Assembly: GCA_029225085.1 (NCBI GenBank)
Contig: JAQXVU010000005.1
Coordinates: 32,198 to 96,197 of the forward strand
Direction: 5' to 3'
DNA length: 64,000 nucleotides
From: Eggerthellales bacterium
Lineage (GTDB): Bacteria; Actinomycetota; Coriobacteriia; Coriobacteriales; Eggerthellaceae
The notes under the pieces were generated by a model. The model had not been told where the DNA came from. It saw nothing but the letters and a program-made list of their open reading frames with translations, and did not search any database. Made by a program: the position numbers and the translations under genes. Shown piece after piece: positions 9,352 through 17,798 of the stretch. Every line of letters begins with the position of its first letter. Positions within the stretch are counted from its first letter, which is position 1.

Positions 9352-9410
9352 AGGTTCTCCTCACAGGCTGCGGACGTCAGCCAACACAGGCCCTCTCCGC
9401 GATTTGCCAG

Positions 9411-9487
9411 GCAAACAGCTAGTACGCGTCTTCCTCGCGAGCTGCCAAGCAAACAGCTAGCACGCATCTTCCTCGCGAGCAGCCAAG
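9411..9487. repeat. Tandem duplication (38 bp) of the dusB 3' end
   Basis: The segment 9449-9487, which contains the last codons and stop of dusB, is repeated at 9411-9449 just downstream of the gene with 3 differences in 38 positions. The downstream copy would encode the same AREED ending followed by a stop. Bases around 9395-9411 (CGCGATTTGCCAG) look like a still older third copy. Confidence 0.85.
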
Positions 9488-10440
9488 CTGGCATCGAGCT
9501 GGTCGAAGACGAAGGCGAAATCCTCATAGGTGGTACAGCTCGACAGCATCTTGCGCGCTGTGGCCGCACCAGGCATGCCGTGCAGGTAGTGCATGGCGTG
9601 GGTACGCATCATGACGATGCGGTCGCCGTGCAGCTCCGACAGCAACCTGGCATGGCGCTTGGCCATGGCGAGGCGCTGGTGGAAGGTGGGCGGCTCGGGA
9701 AGAGGACGCCCCTCATGGGCAGCCAGGCATTCGGCGAATATCCAGGGGTTTCCCTGAGAGCCGCGGGCGATCATCACCGCGTCGCAACCGGTCTCTTCTA
9801 GAAGGGACAGATAGCTGGCAGCATCAACGACGTCGCCGTTGCCGATGACGGGGATGCTCACCGCCTGCTTCACCCGGGCGATGACTCCCCTATCCGAGGA
9901 ACCACGATACATCTGCTGGGCATAGCGACCATGTACGCAGATCATGGCGGCTCCGGATTCTTCCATAAGCTGAGCGAATTCTACCGCAGTCTCGTTGCCC
10001 TCCTCGTAGCCCCGACGGAACTTCACCGTCACGGGAACAGTGGCAGCCGAAGACACGGCACGCACCACCGCCGCGGCCTCATCGGGACGAGACATGAGGG
10101 AGGCGCCGTCGCCCTTGGTGACGATCTTGCGGGCGGGACAGCCCATGTTGATGTCTATGTAGGCAAGCTTGTCGCCGAGCATGTCCTCTACCGCCTGGGC
10201 CTGACTGGCCATGGTCTCCGGCTCGTGGCCAAAGAGCTGCACGCCAACCTGGGTCTCTATCGGGGAGAGCTGCAGCAAATCGCGGGTCTTCTGACCGCCG
10301 TAGTACAGACCCTTGGCGCTGACCATCTCCGTGAAGGCAAGGCTGGCACCCTGCTCGACACAGAGTTGGCGATACACCTGGTCAGAGACGCCCGCCATAG
10401 GGGCGAGAATCAGAGGGTGGGTCTTCAGAAAATCGTACAT
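9457..10440 (-). CDS. dusB: tRNA-dihydrouridine synthase (DusB type)
   Basis: A 327-residue flavoenzyme of the Dus family, reducing uridines in the tRNA D-arm with NADPH. Characteristic blocks are PLILAPMAGVSD at the N-terminus, VQLFGHEP, DINMGCPARKIV with the catalytic Cys, VTVKFRRGYEEGN, VHGRYAQQMYRG, IPVIGNGD and the phosphate-binding MIARGSQGNPWIF. DusB is the usual bacterial Gram-positive type, but the subfamily call is by resemblance only. It starts 5 bp after the lepA stop; the 3' end is part of a 38-bp tandem duplication. Confidence 0.92.
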   Translation of the reverse strand: MYDFLKTHPLILAPMAGVSDQVYRQLCVEQGASLAFTEMVSAKGLYYGGQKTRDLLQLSPIETQVGVQLFGHEPETMASQAQAVEDMLGDKLAYIDINMGCPARKIVTKGDGASLMSRPDEAAAVVRAVSSAATVPVTVKFRRGYEEGNETAVEFAQLMEESGAAMICVHGRYAQQMYRGSSDRGVIARVKQAVSIPVIGNGDVVDAASYLSLLEETGCDAVMIARGSQGNPWIFAECLAAHEGRPLPEPPTFHQRLAMAKRHARLLSELHGDRIVMMRTHAMHYLHGMPGAATARKMLSSCTTYEDFAFVFDQLDASLAAREEDAC

Positions 10441-10445
10441 AGCGG

Positions 10446-12254
10446 CTATTCGTCATCCACCTTCAGGATGGCCATGAACGCTTCCTGAGGAACTTCCACA
10501 TTGCCGATGCTCTTCATGCGCTTCTTGCCCTCCTTCTGCTTTTCCAAAAGCTTGCGCTTACGGGAGATATCGCCGCCATAGCACTTGGCCAGAACGTCCT
10601 TCCTGCGGGCCTTCACCGTGGTGCGGGAAAGAATGCGGCTGCCGATGGCCGCCTGAATGGGCACCTCGAAGAGCTGCTGAGGGATGATCTCCTTCAGCTT
10701 CACCGTCAGCACGCGACCGCGATCGTAGGCCTTGTCCTTGTGCACGATGAAGGACAGGGCGTCTACGGGCTTGCCAGCCAGCAGGATGTCGAGCTTCTCG
10801 AGCTCGCTGGTGCGGTAGTCCGCCAGCTCGTAGTCGAGGGTCGCGTAACCCTTGGTAGAGCTCTTCAGCTTGTCGAAGTAGTCCATGATCAGCTCGGAAA
10901 GGGGCATGTGCCACTTCAGCTCGACGGTGGTCTGGGACAGGTAGTTCATATTGTCGAAGATGCCGCGACGATTCACCGTGAGCTCCATGACGGCACCAAC
11001 GTAATCAGGAGGAACCAAGATGGTGACTCGCAGATAGGGCTCTTCGATGTGATCGATCTCAGAGGGATCGGGCATGTCCTGAGGGGACAGGAGCTTAATC
11101 ACCTCGCCGTTCTTCTTGTACACGTGGTACTCCACCGAAGGGGCGGTAGCCAGCAGGGACAGACCGAACTCGCGCTCCAGGCGCTCCTTCACCACTTCCA
11201 TATGCAGAAGGCCCAGGAAGCCGGTACGGAAGCCGAATCCCAAAGCATGAGAGGTCTCAGGCTCGTACACCAAGGCGGGGTCGTTCAGCTTCAGCTTCTC
11301 GAGGGCGTCCTTCAGGGCCTCGTACTGATCGCCATCGATGGGGAACAAGCCGGTGAACACCATGGGCTTCACCTCGCGGTAGCCGGGCAGGACTTCCTTG
11401 CAGCCGCCCTGGCACAAGGTGACGGTGTCGCCGGTCTTCACCTGGCTGGGGTCCTTCAGGCCTGTGACCAGGTAGCCTACCTCACCGATGCCCATCTCCT
11501 TAACAGGCACCTCCACAGGGGTGCGATAGCCGATCTCCTCTACCAGGGCATCGCAGCCCGTGGCCATCATGTGAATCTGATCGCCCTTCTTAATCTTGCC
11601 GTTCACCACGCGGATAAGTGCCACCACGCCACGGTAGGCATCGAAATAAGAGTCGAAGATCAGCGCCTGCAGCGGAGCATCAGGGTCACCAGTAGGCGCA
11701 GGGATGTTGTAGACAACGGCCTCGAGCAGGTCATGAATGCCCTCACCGGTCTTTGCGCTGGCAAGCACCGCGTCATCGGCGGGAATGGCCAAGCTCTCCT
11801 CGATATCGTTCTTGCAACGCTCAGGATCTGCGGCGGGAAGGTCGATCTTATTAATGAGAGGGACGATTTCCAGATCTGCATTCATGGCCATCATGGCGTT
11901 GGCAACCGTCTGGGCCTCGACGCTCTGGGTGGCGTCTACCACCAGCACCGCGCCCTCACATGCTGCCAAGCTGCGGGAGACCTCGTAGGTGAAGTCTACG
12001 TGACCTGGGGTGTCAATAAGGTTGAACTGATACACCTGACCATCGTCTGCCTCGTAGTTAACGCGGACAGCCTGGCTCTTAATAGTGATACCACGCTCAC
12101 GCTCGATATCCATAGAATCGAGGAGCTGGCTTTGCATGTCGCGCTTGGCGACGGTGCCGGTCATCTCGAGGATGCGGTCGGAAAGGGTGCTCTTTCCGTG
12201 ATCGATATGGGCGATGATGCTGAAGTTCCTAATATAGGTTGGATCCTGGCTCAT
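10446..12254 (-). CDS. lepA: Elongation factor 4 (LepA)
   Basis: A translational GTPase that back-translocates stalled ribosomes and helps 30S biogenesis. The visible G motifs are AHIDHGKST, the switch region [18 protein letters not shown] and NKID. The LepA-specific C-terminal domain ends with the Lys/Arg-rich [17 protein letters not shown]. The frame is open further upstream to 12383, but the ATG at 12254 gives [16 protein letters not shown] and 602 aa, the family norm. It heads the lepA-dusB-hemW run and diverges from rpsT. Confidence 0.96.
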   Translation of the reverse strand: MSQDPTYIRNFSIIAHIDHGKSTLSDRILEMTGTVAKRDMQSQLLDSMDIERERGITIKSQAVRVNYEADDGQVYQFNLIDTPGHVDFTYEVSRSLAACEGAVLVVDATQSVEAQTVANAMMAMNADLEIVPLINKIDLPAADPERCKNDIEESLAIPADDAVLASAKTGEGIHDLLEAVVYNIPAPTGDPDAPLQALIFDSYFDAYRGVVALIRVVNGKIKKGDQIHMMATGCDALVEEIGYRTPVEVPVKEMGIGEVGYLVTGLKDPSQVKTGDTVTLCQGGCKEVLPGYREVKPMVFTGLFPIDGDQYEALKDALEKLKLNDPALVYEPETSHALGFGFRTGFLGLLHMEVVKERLEREFGLSLLATAPSVEYHVYKKNGEVIKLLSPQDMPDPSEIDHIEEPYLRVTILVPPDYVGAVMELTVNRRGIFDNMNYLSQTTVELKWHMPLSELIMDYFDKLKSSTKGYATLDYELADYRTSELEKLDILLAGKPVDALSFIVHKDKAYDRGRVLTVKLKEIIPQQLFEVPIQAAIGSRILSRTTVKARRKDVLAKCYGGDISRKRKLLEKQKEGKKRMKSIGNVEVPQEAFMAILKVDDE

Positions 12255-12307
12255 AACGGCTTTCTGGTCAGTACGGTTTCTAAGGACGGGCCGAAGCCCG
12301 CATAACT

Positions 12308-12387
12308 GCAGGCGAACCCGCATTTGCGCAAGGCTGCCCGCGTGACGGCAGGCGAACCTGCTAATGCGTATGCACACCCGCAATGCT
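12308..12387. repeat. Two-copy degenerate tandem repeat, period 40 bp
   Basis: GCAGGCGAACC at 12308-12318 recurs at 12348-12358, with loosely similar following bases (CCGCATTTGCGCA against TGCTAATGCGTAT). It lies between the lepA start and its probable promoter, so it would be in the lepA 5' leader. Confidence 0.6.
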
Positions 12388-12458
12388 ACAAGATAGCCAG
12401 CGAAACTGAAGGCGACTTGTGCATTTACGAATTGTAGCCCAATTAGAAGAATTCCCCC

Positions 12459-12486
12459 TTCATAACTGGGTGCAGTCTGTTAAAAT
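12459..12486 (+). promoter_or_regulatory. Probable sigma-A-type promoter for the rpsT leader
   Basis: TTCATA at 12459-12464, 16 bp, then TAAAAT at 12481-12486. These match TTGACA/TATAAT at 4/6 and 5/6. Transcription from about 12493 would produce a leader of about 258 nt before rpsT. On the opposite strand TACAAT (12434-12439 in plus coordinates, read as ATTGTA) could serve as a -10 for lepA. Confidence 0.55.
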
Positions 12487-12492
12487 ATCTGC

Positions 12493-12745
12493 TCGTGTTC
12501 AACAACGCGATTGCGCACAGGCGCACCTGCGGACGTGGCCGCATACGGGTTCGTGGTTGTTGGGTGACCAAAGGGTCCAAGGGGCAGAGAAATCCCGACT
12601 GCCTCAACAGCATACCATTGCTGTGTGTCGCAGGCATTGCTGCGCCTTACCTTTCGGCCACTCCTCATCCTCGGGCCGTATCCTCCACCGTTGAACATAT
12701 GCATTGTACTTTGGGGCCTAAGCCCCTCTCTCGCTATACGGAGGA
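12493..12745 (+). ncRNA. Structured leader RNA upstream of rpsT (possible cis-regulator)
   Basis: This non-coding stretch is a chain of perfect short stems: CAACAAC 12500-12506 with GTTGTTG 12556-12562; TGCGG 12528-12532 with CCGCA 12539-12543; GACC 12566-12569 with GGTC 12574-12577; GGGGCAG 12581-12587 with CTGCCTC 12599-12605 (one G-U); ACAGCA 12607-12612 with TGCTGT 12619-12624; CGCAG 12629-12633 with CTGCG 12640-12644; and CGGCC 12655-12659 with GGCCG 12674-12678. TCCTCC at 12681-12686 can pair with the rpsT ribosome site GGAGGA (12740-12745). I recognise no named RNA family. A translational control leader for S20 is my inference; a separate small RNA is the alternative. Confidence 0.45.
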
Positions 12746-12750
12746 AAGAA

Positions 12751-13227
12751 ATGGCAAACATCAAGAGCCAGAAGAAGCGCATCATCACCAACGAGAAGGC
12801 TCGTATGCGCAACCGCGCAGTCCGCACCCGTCTGAAGCACGCTGTTCGCGAGGTTCGCGAGGCTGTTGCCGCTAAGGACGCAACCCTGGCATACGCTAAG
12901 GCACTCGAGGCCTGCCGCCTGCTGGACAAGGCTGCTTCTAAGGGCGTAATCCACAAGAACCAGGCTGCTAACCGCAAGTCCGGCGTTATGGCTCTGGCCA
13001 ACACCATCGTCACCGACGAGGTACGCGCTGCTTACGTTGCTCCTGCAAAGAAGGAGAACGCTCAGACCGGCAACAAGAAGGCTGCTGCTAAGGCTGCTCG
13101 CAAGGCTGCTATCGTTGCTGCTGCTGAGGAGAAGGCTGTTCGTCGCGCTGAGACCCTGAAGGCTGAGAAGGCCGCTGCTGAGCGCAAGGCTGCTGCCGCT
13201 GCTGCTGAGGAAGAGGACGCTGAGTAA
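12751..13227 (+). CDS. rpsT: 30S ribosomal protein S20 with Ala/Lys-rich C-terminal extension
   Basis: A 158-residue S20, a primary 16S rRNA-binding protein of the small subunit. The standard part [24 protein letters not shown] to about residue 88 matches the family (85-95 aa). The last 65-70 residues are an Ala/Lys/Glu-rich tail ([25 protein letters not shown]) predicted as continuous charged helix or disordered. The start ATG at 12751 has GGAGG at 12740-12744. The gene is monocistronic: it has its own promoter and leader on the left and a strong terminator on the right. Confidence 0.95.
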   Translation: MANIKSQKKRIITNEKARMRNRAVRTRLKHAVREVREAVAAKDATLAYAKALEACRLLDKAASKGVIHKNQAANRKSGVMALANTIVTDEVRAAYVAPAKKENAQTGNKKAAAKAARKAAIVAAAEEKAVRRAETLKAEKAAAERKAAAAAAEEEDAE

Positions 13228-13288
13228 GCAACCTGCTTCTTAAGCACATATCACTCTGATATTTCGCGGATTCATCTGCATATCAAGA

Positions 13289-13324
13289 AGGGGAACGGGG
13301 CCGAAAGGCCCCGTTCCCCTTTTC
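13289..13324 (+). terminator. Intrinsic terminator of rpsT
   Basis: A 14-bp perfect stem, AGGGGAACGGGGCC (13289-13302) and GGCCCCGTTCCCCT (13307-13320), with a GAAA tetraloop and a following T-run. The rest of the spacer up to 13470 shows nothing I can interpret. Confidence 0.93.
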
Positions 13325-13470
13325 TCATTCAATAGCTTTCACGCACTGCCGCGTCACCTGCATCGGCAGATTCGCGCGATGCCGCTTCAGACGCCGCCGC
13401 TTTTCTCGCACTCAAAGATTCATACGCGGCCGCTTACCCCGCTTCCGCAGATTCCTGCACGCAGACGCAG

Positions 13471-14430
13471 CTACGATAGGAATTCCAGCACCCAGGTCTG
13501 GAATGCCAAATCGGGATCGGCAGCACCGGACTTCATGGCCTGCTCGGTATCACGAGCAGACACCAAGGCGCCGCGAAGCTTTGCGGGGGTGAAGTTACGA
13601 GCCCACTGCTGGTGGTTCTTCACCTTCCACGCGGGCATGCCCAGCACATCGGGCAGCGAAGCCACCGCATGGCGACGCATGAGGCTCTGGGTGATAAGCA
13701 GCTCCCTGATGCGGGAAACGCAGCTGCTGAGCAGGGCGTAGGGCGAGGCGGATTCCATATGATTCAAACAATAGATGCACCGGCGCTTGTTGTTGGCGGA
13801 CAGGGCGTTCACGAACTCCCAAGGCTTAATCTCAGCGGTATGGGCAACCATGAGCGAGATCTCAGCCTCGTTCACTGCATCGTCTCCCCGATGAGACAGG
13901 GAGATCTTCTTCAGCTCACCATCGAGAGCCACCGTGTCGGTGCCCACGTACTCGATGAGCAGCTCGATGGCCCCCCGCGTCAGGGTCAGACCGTAGCCCT
14001 TGGCAATGCCGGCAACTAGCGCGGGCAAATCCTTGGCCTTAGGGGACGAACAGTCGATGATCGCGTTCTTTCCCAAAGCAGCAATGGCCTTGTACAAGCC
14101 AGAAGCTTTGGAAAGCGACACCGCATACAACGCCAACACCGTCGTGGCGTTGGGGGACTTCAGGTAGTCGACGATGGGCTGCCAATCGGCCTTCTTCAGC
14201 TTATCGGCATTGCGCACGGTCACCAAGCGAACCTCGCTGGCAAAAGGCATGGTGTTGCAGGCATCCACAATGGCGGAGCCCGAAGCCTTTTCCCCGTCGA
14301 AGGTGTCGGAGTTAAAGGAGAGGTCTCCCAATGCGGAAATGCGCTTCACCAGGCGTGCTTCCACCGCCTGACGCTTCAGGGCGTCATCGCCTACGGTGAG
14401 ATATGCGGGAAGAAACGTGTTGTCAGCCAT
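13471..14430 (-). CDS. holA: DNA polymerase III subunit delta
   Basis: The clamp-loader delta subunit, which opens the beta clamp. After the chosen start the protein reads MADNTFLPAYLTVGDDALKRQAVEARL and shows the HolA layout: a RecA-like domain I (about 1-135), linker, and helical domain III, ending LAFQTWVLEFLS, 319 aa in all. The ATG at 14430 is preferred over one at 14454 because GAAAGG lies 8 bases upstream and homologues begin there. It follows comEC by 26 bp, the standard comEA-comEC-holA order of Gram-positive bacteria. Confidence 0.93.
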   Translation of the reverse strand: MADNTFLPAYLTVGDDALKRQAVEARLVKRISALGDLSFNSDTFDGEKASGSAIVDACNTMPFASEVRLVTVRNADKLKKADWQPIVDYLKSPNATTVLALYAVSLSKASGLYKAIAALGKNAIIDCSSPKAKDLPALVAGIAKGYGLTLTRGAIELLIEYVGTDTVALDGELKKISLSHRGDDAVNEAEISLMVAHTAEIKPWEFVNALSANNKRRCIYCLNHMESASPYALLSSCVSRIRELLITQSLMRRHAVASLPDVLGMPAWKVKNHQQWARNFTPAKLRGALVSARDTEQAMKSGAADPDLAFQTWVLEFLS

Positions 14431-14456
14431 ACATGCCTTTCTACTCGCAGGCAATT

Positions 14457-16850
14457 CTACCGCAGACAGGAGACCTGGGCGCCATCAGCACGAAGATGGC
14501 ACACCACATCTCCCTGCTGGTCAGTCCTGTAGGTGCGAACCGAAGACTCCTTCAGAAGATCGAGGGCTGTCTGGGTTGGATGCCCATAACGGTTGTTGGC
14601 TCCCACGCTGATGAGGGCGATATCGGGCTGCAAGAGGTCGATGAGCTCCGAGGAAAGAGCCTTCGCACTGCCATGATGGCCCACTTTCAGCAGGTTCACC
14701 TTCCCCACCCCGGCATCCTCTAGGGTCTCTGCCAGCTCGGGGCACTCCGCATCTCCGCAAAAGATCCCCGACCCATCCTGCTCGCCATCCCCATTGCAAT
14801 CCCAGCAAACCAACAGCACTACACTGTCGGCATTGCCACCATCGTCCTTTAGCTCTTTAGGAGACAGTACCGATGCGGTAAAGGAACCCCATCGCAGCAC
14901 ATCGCCCACAGCCAGCTCATGCACGTTGCCCTCCCCTACCAGGCCCTCACTTTCCCGAACCAAGTCCTGACAGGATTCATCATCGCTTTCGCAGATACCC
15001 TGGGCGACCAGGACCTGCCCTACTTCCACCACGCCCCGAAGAGCCCCCAGCGAGCCGCAATGATCATCGTCAGGATGCGTCACGATCACCGCATCAAGGC
15101 GAACGACCTCGTTGCGCGCAAGCCCCTGCAGCAGATCGCCATCGTTAGTGCCGGTATCTACGAGCACCGCCACCTCACCGCTTCTGAGCACGAAGGCATC
15201 CCCCTGCCCCACATCGAGCATGACGATTTCATCACCATGCAACCTCGGTACCGCCACCAGCTGAAACACCAGCAGCAGAGCGCAAAGCGCCACCAGCGCC
15301 ACGCCGCGACGCCGTGTAAGCAAAGGCCATGCAACCCACAACGCAACAGGCAATCCTATGGCCAACGCTGCCGAGAGCACCATAGACAAAGAGGTAGGTA
15401 TAGAAGCTGACGGTAGGCAAGAGAGCTGCTCGAAGAGCCAGCATGCCCCGTTGCCGAAGGCAAGAAGGGCGGGAGCAAGCGGAACCTGCAGGGGAAGCAG
15501 TGCCAGCACACACAGAACAACCAACCCGAAGCCGCAAAGCAGCGTGAACAGCGGCGCTGCCACGATGTTGCAGATCACGGCGATAAGGGAAACCTGGGAG
15601 AACAAGGCGGCCGATAGGGGCAGCGTGCAAATATTCGAAGACAAGGTAAGGGACAAGGGCCCGCTGACCCAATCAGGACAGCGGGGAACCAGGCACTTCA
15701 CCCAAGACTGCACCAATTCCCCCGCAACCAATATGCCCAACATGGAAGACACCGAGAGCAGGAAGGAAAGGGACAAGGCTGTCACGCCGTCGCCGATGAT
15801 CATGACGCAAAGGCAAACACCAAGGGCGGAGAGCCCATGGGTACCGCGTCCGAACAGAAACGCTCCTAAGCTGAGCACGCACATGACGGCCGCTCGCAAA
15901 GCGCTAGGCGGGAACGCAGTGAACACCAGGTATCCGCCAAGGAGAAGAATCTGAAGCAGAATGAGAACTCTCCGAGGTACGCCTAACGCCAACAGGAAAG
16001 ACGTGAATAGGGAACAGACAATGACGAGATGAGCTCCGGAAACCGCCACCAGGTGCGCAAGGCCATCCACCTTCACAGCTTGGTACAGATCGGTGTCATA
16101 GAGTTCGCCCCGATACCCCGTGAGCACCGCTTGCAGAAGAAGGCCACCCTCCGTGCCGTCATCGAGGATGTCGATGGCCCATTGGCGCAGATCTCGCACC
16201 GCGCTTCCCACTCCCTCACCTTGCAGCAAGACAGCATCATGCACCTGCAAGGAGGCGACGGCTCCATGGGTAAACAGGGTGAACCTGCGCTCCTCTGAAG
16301 GCGAAGAGAGCGAGCCTGTCACCTCGTAGACTCTTCCGCTGAGATAGCGCTCGCCCTCTGGCATGAAAGCTCGCACACCCACTTGGGACCCACTCTCTTG
16401 GTAAAGGGTTCCGTAGCAGGTGATTCCGTAGGCGCCTTGCACGCCGTCAGAGGAAAGCACCAGAGCTCCCTGGGCAGCACCTTCAGCATCGGGCTGGTTT
16501 GCGAGCACGCCTCCGCAGACAAAGCCATTTCCCAAGCCAAGCAGCAAGCCAGCAATAACGATTCGCACCAAGCCCAGCTTCTTGCGCTGAGCAGATCGCA
16601 CCAACACCGCAATCGCCAGAGCGACCGCGACCAAGGCGGAGCCCAGAGTGAAATCCGGGGCAAGCCAACAACTACCGCCGAAGGACAGGGCGGTCCCCGC
16701 CCAAAGCAGCAACGCAAACAGAAGCGCAGGGGGCAAAGACGGACGACGGGGCGCGCTGGTCTGCGCCCCTTCACCACCATCCTTATCGCTCAGTCGGGCT
16801 CCGGCGAACAATTCAGCTGCAAGGGACCCAAAGCGACTCGCCAACGTCAT
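14457..16850 (-). CDS. comEC: ComEC/Rec2 competence DNA-uptake channel
   Basis: A 797-residue multi-pass membrane protein that carries single-stranded DNA across the membrane during natural transformation. Hydrophobic segments near the N-terminus and the Competence domain (VDGLAHLVAVSGAHLVIVCS, roughly the middle third) are followed by a C-terminal metallo-beta-lactamase-like domain with MLDVGQGDAFVL, LVDTGTNDGD and the metal motif THPDDDHCGSL. The last is a candidate nuclease domain for degrading the incoming second strand. The start overlaps the comEA stop (ATGA). Confidence 0.95.
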   Translation of the reverse strand: MTLASRFGSLAAELFAGARLSDKDGGEGAQTSAPRRPSLPPALLFALLLWAGTALSFGGSCWLAPDFTLGSALVAVALAIAVLVRSAQRKKLGLVRIVIAGLLLGLGNGFVCGGVLANQPDAEGAAQGALVLSSDGVQGAYGITCYGTLYQESGSQVGVRAFMPEGERYLSGRVYEVTGSLSSPSEERRFTLFTHGAVASLQVHDAVLLQGEGVGSAVRDLRQWAIDILDDGTEGGLLLQAVLTGYRGELYDTDLYQAVKVDGLAHLVAVSGAHLVIVCSLFTSFLLALGVPRRVLILLQILLLGGYLVFTAFPPSALRAAVMCVLSLGAFLFGRGTHGLSALGVCLCVMIIGDGVTALSLSFLLSVSSMLGILVAGELVQSWVKCLVPRCPDWVSGPLSLTLSSNICTLPLSAALFSQVSLIAVICNIVAAPLFTLLCGFGLVVLCVLALLPLQVPLAPALLAFGNGACWLFEQLSCLPSASIPTSLSMVLSAALAIGLPVALWVAWPLLTRRRGVALVALCALLLVFQLVAVPRLHGDEIVMLDVGQGDAFVLRSGEVAVLVDTGTNDGDLLQGLARNEVVRLDAVIVTHPDDDHCGSLGALRGVVEVGQVLVAQGICESDDESCQDLVRESEGLVGEGNVHELAVGDVLRWGSFTASVLSPKELKDDGGNADSVVLLVCWDCNGDGEQDGSGIFCGDAECPELAETLEDAGVGKVNLLKVGHHGSAKALSSELIDLLQPDIALISVGANNRYGHPTQTALDLLKESSVRTYRTDQQGDVVCHLRADGAQVSCLR

Positions 16851-17545
16851 ATGCAGATGAGCGAGGAGATACGCTCGTAGGTCTTCTCGCCGATGCCGCT
16901 GACATTGGTGATATCCTCGCAGGATTTGAAGGAACCCTGACTCGTACGGTAGTCGATGATTCGCTGGGCAAGAGCAGGACCAATGCCGGGAAGTGTCTGC
17001 AGCTCTTCAGACGTAGCGGTGTTCACATTTACCAAACCCGCAGAACCGCCAGAGGAAGCTCCTGATGACGTACCGGAAGTTACATTGCCTGAGGAAGCGG
17101 CGCCTGAACCCGAAGCGCCCTCCTCCCCCTTGCGAGGGATGGTGATTTGCTGACCATCCTGCAATGTCGCCGCGAGATTCACCCCTTCAAGGTTCGCCTT
17201 CTTCGTGGCACCACCGGCCAATTGCAGCGCATCGTTTACCCGCGCGTCTGATGAAACCTCATAGACACCGGGATTTTGAACCGCACCAGTTACGTACACG
17301 CAGATGAGCTGCGGGGAATTCGCCGACTCCTCGCCAGCCTCTTCCCCGCCATCATCAGCTTCCTCCGCAGCTTCCTGCGCCACACGAAAGGAAACGTCAT
17401 CGGAGGAAAGGGAGGACACGCAAGCTTTCAATCCGAAGAACACCAGGGCAAGGACCACTACCAACACCACCGCCACAACGGGAAGGGATATTCCGCGGCC
17501 CTTTACCTTTTCTTCCAGCTCTTCAACATCATCGAGAAACGCCAT
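16847..17545 (-). CDS. comEA: ComEA family DNA receptor
   Basis: A 232-residue membrane-anchored DNA-binding protein for transformation. It has a single transmembrane helix near residues 20-42 (SLPVVAVVLVVVLALVFFG), an SLBB domain (VYVTGAVQNPGVYEV), a Ser/Gly linker, and a C-terminal helix-hairpin-helix pair (NVNTATSEELQTLPGIGPALAQRIIDYR). I use the ATG at 17545 because AGGAGG lies just upstream; the frame is open to 17644. The last codons overlap comEC by 4 bp. No comparable uptake pilus genes are in the window. Confidence 0.93.
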   Translation of the reverse strand: MAFLDDVEELEEKVKGRGISLPVVAVVLVVVLALVFFGLKACVSSLSSDDVSFRVAQEAAEEADDGGEEAGEESANSPQLICVYVTGAVQNPGVYEVSSDARVNDALQLAGGATKKANLEGVNLAATLQDGQQITIPRKGEEGASGSGAASSGNVTSGTSSGASSGGSAGLVNVNTATSEELQTLPGIGPALAQRIIDYRTSQGSFKSCEDITNVSGIGEKTYERISSLICI

Positions 17546-17620
17546 GAGCACCCTCCTAACTCCTTCGAGCATAGAAGACGCAGGTAACCAGAGCCTCGCT
17601 CCCCTCTTTGCGAAAGCTCT

Positions 17621-17712
17621 CCGAATCCCAACCGCATCTTGCAAGCAATCTCACCAGGATGCCGAATCCCAACCACCCTAAACGCAATCGCACTGGAAAC
17701 CGATCTCACCAG
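17621..17712. repeat. Degenerate tandem repeat, period about 40 bp
   Basis: In the thiI-comEA spacer CCGAATCCCAACC occurs at 17621-17633 and 17662-17674. CAATCTCACCAG (17646), CAATCGCACTGG (17685) and CGATCTCACCAG (17701) mark two to three diverged units. Confidence 0.6.
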
Positions 17713-17798
17713 AAGACAAAACAAGGAGCCCCGAAGGACTCCTTGCAAACAAGCCATATGAAGCGAAAACCGAAAGGCCAAGGCTCACAGTCTGCCGA

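Noticed and set aside
12581..12605. FMN riboswitch
   Set aside because: Only one short strand is similar; the other conserved segments are missing and the gene is rpsT, not a flavin gene.
12443..12637. 64-codon minus-strand frame in the rpsT leader
   Set aside because: It lies inside the structured region, with no ribosome site and no similarity that I recognise.
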